Positions 1 to 5,654 of a stretch of DNA of 7,777 bases are shown one piece after another; within the stretch, counting starts at the first letter, position 1; each line of letters opens with the position of its first letter. The stretch lies in assembly GCA_937886325.1 (NCBI GenBank), contig CALABV010000248.1, forward strand, positions 1 through 7,777, read 5' to 3'. Position numbers and translations under genes: made by a program. This DNA is from an uncultured Geobacter sp. Its GTDB lineage: Bacteria; Desulfobacterota; Desulfuromonadia; Geobacterales; Geobacteraceae. The notes under the pieces are model-generated. The model searched no databases. It worked only from the letters and a program-made list of their open reading frames with translations, and had not been told where the DNA came from.

Positions 1-1047
1 CTGCGAAAAGAACTCTAGCAACTCTTCGAACAACTCGGCCGGAAAGCCGAGGCCATCGACCTGAAGTAATTCGTGACCATTTGGCACATGTTCATACTCG
101 AACAGACCGCCGTTCAGGTACGGCACCCGTGACCCGGTGACTGGAAACAGGTCATTAGTGCGATCCGGCCGATTGAGCGCCTCGAAAAAAAGAGGTACCA
201 GTCGAGTAGAGTAGAATCTTTCCTTGTTCTGACAGGTCAGGAAAAGGTTTTGCACAAAGTTGCGATCGCCTTCAGCCCAATCGGCGCGTTCAGCCGGGCA
301 ACCCAGCCAACCTTTCTTTTGCAGAAAGTGCAGGAAAACCAGCCGCCCCAGCAGGCGCTTGACGAAGTCGCGCACCGGCTTGTTGGCCTTGTCCTGCTCT
401 TTTTCATCCGCCAGCAGAGGAATACCAAACACGCGCTGCGGCAGGTCGCCGGCCAGCAAATGGCTGACAAACGCGGCATAGTGGTCTTTATATTTGTCAA
501 AAAATTCTTTGTTAAGCTTCTCGACCGAGAAGGCGTCAACAACATCGACAAGGCTTGCCCGGTCCCGCTTGTCGGCAAGCTGAATGAACCGCCTGGCTGC
601 AGTGGTGCAAGTTTCGTGAGGACCAAGGAGATAGGTGAAGCGTTTGGTCGCAGTTTGCCGTTCGACAAATTCGCCGTCATCGTTGAACTCAGATTCTCTG
701 GCAGCAAAGGTAAAGCGGTAATCGTCGTCATGGCCGGTGAAGATGACGAGCACGCCATGACTGGTCTCCTGGTCGATCTTCCCCGCGACGAGATTGCGTA
801 GCTCGACACGATTACGCTGTATCCTCTTACGGGGTTTCAATCTGACTTCAAAAATCGCCAGCATTTTATCGTCGTGCAATCGGACGTTCCCAAGTTCCAG
901 GAAAGATTCCACATCCTCATGGCCGCAGGCGATGGCGTGGGGTTGGGCAAGGATGGATACGTTGGGAAATACCTCCCGCAGTACCGCCTGCCAGGCGGTC
1001 CAGTTGTATGGCTGCTGAAGTATCCGTTTCAGTTCGTCAAGGATCAT
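1..1047 (-). CDS. Eco57I-like restriction-modification / DNA adenine methyltransferase, N-terminal part (truncated by window edge)
   Basis: The reading frame runs unbroken from an ATG at 1047 to base 1, giving 349 residues with no stop, so the gene continues leftward out of the window. The N-terminus resembles large Eco57I-type R-M methylases that pair with a helicase. Recognisable blocks are RNRVELRNL (78-86), KRFTYLLG (135-142), FSVEKLNKEFFDKYKDHY (173-190), RDFVKRLLGRLVFLHFLQKK (226-245) followed by GWLG, and YLNGGLFEYE (310-319). The SAM-binding and NPPY catalytic motifs would lie further left and are not visible, so methylase activity is inferred from family resemblance. A strand pair around HDDK (58-61) and FEVRL (66-70) looks like a PD-(D/E)XK-type nuclease core with Arg where Lys is usual; this is tentative. 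The start overlaps the helicase stop by ATGA, indicating translational coupling; a GGAG lies 12 bases upstream. Expected role: modification (possibly also restriction) subunit of a defence system. It could instead be a BREX PglX-like or DISARM DrmMI-like protein. Confidence 0.85.
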   Translation of the reverse strand, partial: MILDELKRILQQPYNWTAWQAVLREVFPNVSILAQPHAIACGHEDVESFLELGNVRLHDDKMLAIFEVRLKPRKRIQRNRVELRNLVAGKIDQETSHGVLVIFTGHDDDYRFTFAARESEFNDDGEFVERQTATKRFTYLLGPHETCTTAARRFIQLADKRDRASLVDVVDAFSVEKLNKEFFDKYKDHYAAFVSHLLAGDLPQRVFGIPLLADEKEQDKANKPVRDFVKRLLGRLVFLHFLQKKGWLGCPAERADWAEGDRNFVQNLFLTCQNKERFYSTRLVPLFFEALNRPDRTNDLFPVTGSRVPYLNGGLFEYEHVPNGHELLQVDGLGFPAELFEELLEFFSQ

Positions 1048-4000
1048 GAAGAGAAGGACTCCGAAATGATGATTTCCGGTCGCAATTCACCGGCACTTTG
1101 GATGATGACCAATGGATGTGCCCCATTATCGAATTCCGTATCAAGAGGATAGCGATTGAGGATTTCCATCAGCTTCTCCAGAAGAACAACTGTAGTCACA
1201 GCCATCTTTTTCTGATTTTTCGCCAGGTCATTTACTGCACGCTGGAGCTGGGTGAACTTGGCGAGCTTTACGGCATGCTTTGCGGCAAGTATCCGCTTTT
1301 TTTCCGCCTCGGAGATGAAGGGTAATTTGAGGAAGGCATCAAGATAGGTGAGAGCCTTTCGCTCATTCGGTCCCTGGGAGGTATCGACCACCCGATGCTG
1401 GACGGCATCGGCCTGCAATTTGTCCGCAAAATCCTGAATGGCAAGGTTGATATGATCATGATGCCGCTCGTGAAGCGGGAGAAGCGGTTCATCAACGGCT
1501 GCGCGGAAGATTCGGGCAGTCTCCAGAAAGCTCAGTTCTTCAATTTCCTCAACAGGACCAAGGTTGTAAAAGGCGTCACGTCGCTGGTTCCTTATGAACG
1601 TGACGGACTTCCGGGCCAAATCCGGCAGTTTCCTCCCGGTACGGGCACGCAAGGGCAGGTTGCGGATGCGGCGAAATTTTTCGGGATTATCTCTCTTGAA
1701 CATGCGGAGTTCCATGAGCAGAGAAAGCCTCTCATCCTTTTCTTCCTGAAAGTCCTTATCGAACAAACCAAATGATTCGAATTCCTCATCCTCGGAATAT
1801 ATCTGGCTGTCTTCTCCAAGGGCCGAGTGGAACGCCTGGAGCTTCATAATCGCCTTCTTCTGCAATTCGATGTCATTATCAACCCTGGCGGTAGGATAGA
1901 AATTATAGATATGGATTTTCGAAGCGGTCGTACCGATACGGTTGACGCGGCCGATCCGCTGCATCAGCCGGGTGGCGTTCCACGGCGTATCGTAATTGAC
2001 GATGACGTTTGAACGGTGGAGGTTGACCCCTTCTGCCAATACCTCGGTTGAAATAAGGATCGAGAAATCATTCACTTGCTGATCGGGGGGAAGATTGGCG
2101 TCGAAGTTGGCCCTGACGGTCGGCATTCGTTCCTTGCGGTTGTGGGAATCGATACTCAGGACTTTATCAAAGCCGTTTTTGCCAAGCTCCTTCTTCAGGT
2201 AATCGGTGGTCTCCTTTGCCTCGGAAAACAGAACCAGCTTGCCACCGTGGTTGATGTTGCGGTCAAAAAATTCCGTCCTGAGATAGAGCAGAAACTCATC
2301 GAATTTCGGGTCGTTTTTTACCTTGAACCACTGCTTGCAGAGGGCGTCGAGGATCTCGTAATCCCTGCGGAGACCTTCCAGGAAATCATCGCGAAAGTCA
2401 TCCGGAGTGCAGATCTCTATGGTTGGGTCGGTCGCCTGTTTCTCGGCAATCTTGGCGATGAGTTCGTCCTCGCGTCCTTCCAGGATATATGTCGAGACAT
2501 CGAGGTTTGGCGCTATGTAGATGGTCCCTTTCTCAAACATGCCGAGCATTGCACCGGTGGCATTCTTGAACCGGAGCAGCGACTCTCTGAATGCGTGAAA
2601 GCTGCTATCGAGCCTTTTCACCAACAGGGTCTTCATTATATTGGCCAGCTGTGAAGAAATCCGGTCTGCGTTCTGGTATTTCCCCTTTTTCTCGGGCTTT
2701 AAAAAGCCGATGGCGCGATAGCGGTTGTATACCAAATCATTTGACAGTACTTTGATAGTGTGGTCATAGAGGCGCTCCAAATCAGGCTCGAGCTGGTAAA
2801 GGATCTTGTGAGGCTTCTCTACTTTTGGGAAAATAATCCCTTGGTCATCCAGGTCTTTTTTGTAGTCGCTATGCTCCATGAGGTCGGTCCTTGTACGTCG
2901 GACAGTGAGATGCGTCACGATCTTCTCCCGGATCAGTTCGTAAATACGCTTGACCTCACGGCGGGCAGCTCTGGCGTCGAGATTTCGGAGTGCATTTTCG
3001 TACTCTTTGATCCGGCTATAGAAAAAACGCTGAAGGTTGCCGACTTCCAAGGTTGAGTCTTTGCCGTCCTGAAAAAGAAGAATCAGGTTGCGGATGTCAG
3101 CGGGGCGATTATTGAGCGGGGTTGCTGAAACGAGAATCACCTTTTTCCTCGCCAGCCCGCCATCCTTTAGGCGATGCTTTGTCGGTGTCTTGCAGATTCT
3201 CTGGAGTTGATCATATGCCTCGGCGGTGTCGTTGCGGAACTTGTGAGCCTCATCAATGATAACAAGGTCGTATTTTTCAGGGTGTGTTAGCTTATGCAGA
3301 CTGCCGTTGGATATCAGTTTATAGTTGTCCAACCTAAACTTCTCCAAGGTTTTTTCCCATGAATCCTTGAGCGTTGGTGGGACAATAATGAGTGTATGGG
3401 ACCGATGCTCGGGAAAGCCGTTGTGGAAAAAAAACTTTTTCGCGATCAACGTGGCGATAATGGTCTTCCCGAGACCGACTACATCAGCGAGGAAGAACCC
3501 ATTATGTTTCTGGAGTAAGTCGAACCCCAGCTTTACGGCATCAACCTGGTAGGACAGGCGCAGAAAGCCTTCAGGAAGATCGGTGATGGCATTCGGATCA
3601 AACTCGATTGCAGAGCCAAAATACTCCACTAGAAACTTGATGTAGAGTTCAAATGGCGTCAAATCGGCGCGCAAATAGGAATCATCCTTAACCTTTGAAA
3701 CGTCTTTAGGAAGAATGGAAACCCCTTCCTTCCATAGATTCTCAAATTCCTGGGTGGCAAACTGTACATCTTCGAATGAGTTGAGCAGGACATTGAACTC
3801 ATAGTTCCTCTGAGTTTCCCTGGTACCTAGTCCGGCATCGGTAAGGTTTGACGAGCCGGTAATAACAGCGCCGGCCTTATGCTCGTTGAAGCCGGTCGGC
3901 CTGAAAATATAGATTTTGGCGTGAAGTCGCTTTGACGGATGGGCACGTATTTCCAGCTTTTTTGTCACCACATCTTCAACAAACTGGACAATCCCATCTT

Positions 4001-4319
4001 CCACCTCTTTGGTGTAGCGTGCGTCCTGAATATCGTCTCGTAATGCCTTCCGGAACTCTTCCACCGCCCGATCCGTATCTGGATGAAACAGCAGACCCTG
4101 CCTATGGTAGTCGGAGATGATTGTATCGACATTGATTCCAACAAGAATGCGGATGTTGGGGACATGCTGAAGGAACGGGCGGATCGAAAAGTAGCCGGAT
4201 GCCCGCAGATACCCTACAAGGGCATCAAAGAATTCAATGTCTTTATTGTGCTCAAAAATTCCCTTGAACTTGTTGAGTAGAGTGTTATCGCCTGCATTGG
4301 TAAAGAAGCGGGTGGACAT
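1044..4319 (-). CDS. PLD-like nuclease domain fused to SNF2-family (SF2) helicase
   Basis: This 1091-aa protein has three parts. Residues about 1-200 form a phospholipase-D-like domain with H133-A-K135 and the downstream GSSNLTDAGL (155-164), then NYEFNVLL (172-179). The Asp of the classical HxKx4D motif is absent, as in several PLD nuclease relatives. Residues about 250-420 are RecA lobe 1: Walker A VGLGKT (281-286), IIVPPTLKDSW (311-321), DEAH (356-359) and SATPLNN (398-404). After a long insert, lobe 2 has KLVLFSEAKETTDYL (694-708), STEVLAEGVNL (757-767) and QRIGRVNRIG (787-796), the SNF2-like motifs IV-VI. Residues about 840-1091 are an unassigned helical tail. Expected role: ATP-driven translocation on DNA, possibly with PLD cleavage, in a restriction-type anti-phage complex with the methylase whose start it overlaps. 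A GGAG Shine-Dalgarno at good distance supports the ATG at 4319. Domain identity is seen; the defence role is inferred from partners. Confidence 0.93.
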   Translation of the reverse strand: MSTRFFTNAGDNTLLNKFKGIFEHNKDIEFFDALVGYLRASGYFSIRPFLQHVPNIRILVGINVDTIISDYHRQGLLFHPDTDRAVEEFRKALRDDIQDARYTKEVEDGIVQFVEDVVTKKLEIRAHPSKRLHAKIYIFRPTGFNEHKAGAVITGSSNLTDAGLGTRETQRNYEFNVLLNSFEDVQFATQEFENLWKEGVSILPKDVSKVKDDSYLRADLTPFELYIKFLVEYFGSAIEFDPNAITDLPEGFLRLSYQVDAVKLGFDLLQKHNGFFLADVVGLGKTIIATLIAKKFFFHNGFPEHRSHTLIIVPPTLKDSWEKTLEKFRLDNYKLISNGSLHKLTHPEKYDLVIIDEAHKFRNDTAEAYDQLQRICKTPTKHRLKDGGLARKKVILVSATPLNNRPADIRNLILLFQDGKDSTLEVGNLQRFFYSRIKEYENALRNLDARAARREVKRIYELIREKIVTHLTVRRTRTDLMEHSDYKKDLDDQGIIFPKVEKPHKILYQLEPDLERLYDHTIKVLSNDLVYNRYRAIGFLKPEKKGKYQNADRISSQLANIMKTLLVKRLDSSFHAFRESLLRFKNATGAMLGMFEKGTIYIAPNLDVSTYILEGREDELIAKIAEKQATDPTIEICTPDDFRDDFLEGLRRDYEILDALCKQWFKVKNDPKFDEFLLYLRTEFFDRNINHGGKLVLFSEAKETTDYLKKELGKNGFDKVLSIDSHNRKERMPTVRANFDANLPPDQQVNDFSILISTEVLAEGVNLHRSNVIVNYDTPWNATRLMQRIGRVNRIGTTASKIHIYNFYPTARVDNDIELQKKAIMKLQAFHSALGEDSQIYSEDEEFESFGLFDKDFQEEKDERLSLLMELRMFKRDNPEKFRRIRNLPLRARTGRKLPDLARKSVTFIRNQRRDAFYNLGPVEEIEELSFLETARIFRAAVDEPLLPLHERHHDHINLAIQDFADKLQADAVQHRVVDTSQGPNERKALTYLDAFLKLPFISEAEKKRILAAKHAVKLAKFTQLQRAVNDLAKNQKKMAVTTVVLLEKLMEILNRYPLDTEFDNGAHPLVIIQSAGELRPEIIISESFSS

Positions 4320-4325
4320 CTCGTT

Positions 4326-4329
4326 CTCC
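4326..4329 (-). promoter_or_regulatory. Ribosome binding site of the PLD-helicase gene
   Basis: On the minus strand GGAG stands six bases before the ATG at 4319, within the 29-bp gap after the XRE gene. It is a normal Shine-Dalgarno and confirms the first ATG as start. The gap has no room for a hairpin terminator plus a new promoter, which supports co-transcription with the regulator. Confidence 0.7.
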
Positions 4330-4348
4330 AGTGTTAGCTGAGTTTCGG

Positions 4349-5239
4349 TTATGGATTAGTAGGATAAGAACGATTGATTTTTTCCTCGCTTGCTAAGACA
4401 TCATAGGCTGCCTTAAGAATGATGCAAAATGTCTTTGAAACAGGATCTGAATAGGATGATACGTCAAGAGTGGGCATGTAGTGATTATCTTTTTGTTCTG
4501 AGACAAACTGCTCCAGAGAAGTTCTTCCTAAAAGTTCATGACAAATCGTATCAGCAACCCTTATCAATCTGTCCCTTATAATTTTTTTATTTTTTGCAGC
4601 ATATTCTAGGGCAACGGCATCCAAATTGGAAACAGTTCTGGTTTTTCTTGCCGCAAGTCGTGTCAGAGTTTGGCGCATTGGTGAGATATCCAGTTTAAAT
4701 CCGAATGCTTCAATTTCTGAATATATAAACATCAAACAATTTTCATCAAAAGAATCCAATGTGCCGAAAGGATTATCTTCTATTGTATGGTTCTCCAATC
4801 CATGAACGGTAGCCGTTATCCTATCTGCAAATTCGGCGCTCGTTAGCAGAAGACAGTCAAAATTCTTTTGCCGTCCAAAGAGGAGTGTACGGTTACCATC
4901 TGAAAGGGTTCCCGTAACTAGGCCAGTGAAATGGTTCTCAAGGACAAATTCCGGTAATAGATTAATTATGTCTTCAATCGTTTCTCGTTTTCGCCTGACG
5001 TTGACAGGGATAGCGGGCAACCACACCTGTGAAAATATAACTGGCGAGCCGTACCGTAAATATCCGGGCTCGACGTCTAATATTGTTGCCAAACGCTCCA
5101 GGCTTTTGTCACGGGGGACATAGGTGCCCTGTTCGTAATTCCCTAGTGATGGTCGTGGCACTCCAGCCTTAGAGGCCAGTTCTTCCTGAGTCATTCCGCA
5201 TAGTAGTCGCAATATCTTAATTCGAGAATGAATGTTCAT
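4349..5239 (-). CDS. XRE/Cro-type helix-turn-helix regulator with a long C-terminal domain
   Basis: A 296-aa protein begins with a canonical XRE helix-turn-helix (residues about 4-60): RIKILRLLCG, then MTQEELASKAGV (helix 2 region, 16-27), recognition region PRPSLGNYEQG (28-38) and LERLATILDVEPGYL (47-61). The remaining ~230 residues match no family I recognise and contain no HExxH peptidase motif, so this is not an ImmA/IrrE-type fusion. I chose the ATG at 5239 because the domain starts at once after it; an in-frame TTG at 5278 would add 13 residues and has no better ribosome site. Shine-Dalgarno support is weak for both. It is the first gene of the minus-strand operon and probably controls it, as controller proteins do in R-M systems, although those are usually only ~80-100 aa. 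The gene is markedly AT-rich (23/60, 19/60 and 23/60 GC in three hand-counted lines). The HTH is certain; target and signal are unknown. Confidence 0.85.
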   Translation of the reverse strand: MNIHSRIKILRLLCGMTQEELASKAGVPRPSLGNYEQGTYVPRDKSLERLATILDVEPGYLRYGSPVIFSQVWLPAIPVNVRRKRETIEDIINLLPEFVLENHFTGLVTGTLSDGNRTLLFGRQKNFDCLLLTSAEFADRITATVHGLENHTIEDNPFGTLDSFDENCLMFIYSEIEAFGFKLDISPMRQTLTRLAARKTRTVSNLDAVALEYAAKNKKIIRDRLIRVADTICHELLGRTSLEQFVSEQKDNHYMPTLDVSSYSDPVSKTFCIILKAAYDVLASEEKINRSYPTNP

Positions 5240-5261
5240 GCTCGATTTAATACCACAAGTT

Positions 5262-5289
5262 TTTATGTAATGCAACAAATGTCTTGCAA
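5262..5289 (-). promoter_or_regulatory. Candidate sigma70-type promoter for the XRE-helicase-methylase operon
   Basis: Read on the minus strand, TTGCAA (5289-5284, four of six match to TTGACA) is followed after 16 bases by CATAAA (5267-5262, four of six match to TATAAT). This would place transcription start about 15-20 bases before the ATG at 5239. A rival extended -10, TGGTATTAA, lies closer to the ATG and would give an almost leaderless transcript. Both are weak matches. Confidence 0.3.
5271..5288. promoter_or_regulatory. Dyad TGCAA-N8-TTGCA, candidate operator
   Basis: Perfect 5-bp arms lie at 5271-5275 and 5284-5288 around an 8-base spacer. An 18-bp dyad of this geometry suits a dimeric helix-turn-helix protein. 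It sits between the proposed -35 and -10 of the minus-strand operon, where a bound XRE protein would repress its own transcription. Short arms like these can occur by chance in AT-rich DNA. Confidence 0.3.
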
Positions 5290-5303
5290 AACGAGCTCTC
5301 GTT
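5290..5303. promoter_or_regulatory. Dyad AACGAG-CT-CTCGTT, candidate operator
   Basis: Perfect 6-bp arms with a 2-bp centre lie immediately upstream (minus-strand sense) of the candidate -35. The position suits a regulator site serving both divergent operons. No U-run follows the dyad on either strand, so it is unlikely to be a terminator. AACGAG recurs at 5333-5338 just before the small-protein start. Function is inferred from position only. Confidence 0.35.
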
Positions 5304-5326
5304 ATGCGATGCTATGCTTCGGTGAT

Positions 5327-5332
5327 GGGAGG
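5327..5332 (+). promoter_or_regulatory. Strong Shine-Dalgarno that fixes the start of the small membrane protein
   Basis: GGGAGG lies seven bases before the ATG at 5340. In-frame ATGs at 5304 and 5325 lack any such site, and the first of them begins inside the right arm end of the dyad region. The start at 5340 is therefore preferred. Confidence 0.7.
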
Positions 5333-5339
5333 AACGAGT

Positions 5340-5654
5340 ATGGATTGGGAAAAATGGCGTAAGGAAGAGGATGCGCGACAACAAGATGTCGTAAGGGCTC
5401 AGGAGCTCCGCAAGATACTGGGGTTGGAGAATCGATCCTGCCTGCGGTTCTGGTTCGACATGGCGACTACAGCGACAGCAATTCTCCTAAGCATCATACT
5501 TGTGATCGTCGAACTGCCTTCGGTCATAGAAGTATACCGGAACGATCCGACGTTGTTGTCAAGGGCCTGGACACAAACGAAAAACTATTTGCCACACTTC
5601 GCAACAATATATGCGATCACAATCGCGTTGTGTGTGTTGTTTTCAAAAAAATAA
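5340..5654 (+). CDS. Small two-helix membrane protein, translationally coupled to the relaxase
   Basis: I do not recognise this 104-aa protein. Residues 1-37 are highly charged and helical (DWEKWRKEEDARQQD, then ELRKILGLENR), with no signal peptide. A hydrophobic segment spans about 41-60 (ending LLSIILVIVELP) and a second about 84-101 (centre TIYAITIALCVLF), joined by a ~23-residue polar loop with YRNDP. The chain ends in SKK. This predicts a hairpin inner-membrane protein with its charged tail, and probably both ends, in the cytoplasm. The start at 5340 has an excellent GGGAGG site. Its TAA stop shares a base with the relaxase ATG (TAATG), so the two are surely co-translated, and a role linked to conjugative DNA processing or to docking at the transfer apparatus is plausible. 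Entry exclusion or anti-defence roles cannot be excluded. Coding is supported by the ribosome site, the coupling and the coherent membrane topology; function is unknown. Confidence 0.72.
   Translation: MDWEKWRKEEDARQQDVVRAQELRKILGLENRSCLRFWFDMATTATAILLSIILVIVELPSVIEVYRNDPTLLSRAWTQTKNYLPHFATIYAITIALCVLFSKK

Larger units (their letters stand above)
5240..5339. promoter_or_regulatory. Divergent intergenic region between the defence-like operon and the transfer genes
   Basis: This 100-bp gap separates the minus-strand XRE gene from the plus-strand small membrane protein gene, so it must carry, or lie next to, the start signals for at least the minus-strand operon. Its left two-thirds are AT-rich. 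It contains two short dyads and a weak minus-strand promoter candidate, listed separately. I see no convincing -35/-10 pair for the plus strand; the transfer genes may use a divergent promoter here that I cannot resolve. Confidence 0.6.

Noticed and set aside
250..801. 183-codon plus-strand open frame opposite the methylase
   Set aside because: It lies entirely antisense to the 349-codon frame that shows clear family blocks throughout, and its own translation shows no domain; it is a shadow.
237..809. 190-codon minus-strand open frame
   Set aside because: It is another frame of the same strand inside the methylase gene; its serine/arginine-rich, low-sense composition marks it as a shadow.
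2076..2654. 192-codon plus-strand frame inside the helicase gene
   Set aside because: It is antisense to the insert and motif IV region of the helicase, with no ribosome site or recognisable domain.
4530..4560. Metalloprotease motif in the XRE C-terminal domain (CHELLGR)
   Set aside because: HELLG lacks the second His of HExxH, so an ImmA/IrrE-type protease is not supported.
5240..5278. N-terminal extension of the XRE protein from a TTG at 5278
   Set aside because: The 13 extra residues precede a domain that already starts normally at the ATG at 5239, and no Shine-Dalgarno supports the TTG.
5304..5317. Three ATGC units at 5-bp spacing (ATGCgATGCtATGC), possible iterons
   Set aside because: The units are only 4 bp, the spacing is not helical, and there is no replication gene beside them; chance is the simpler explanation.
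5240..5339. oriT beside the relaxase operon
   Set aside because: No sequence resembling a known MobF nic site and no long inverted repeat typical of oriT was seen; only short dyads are present.
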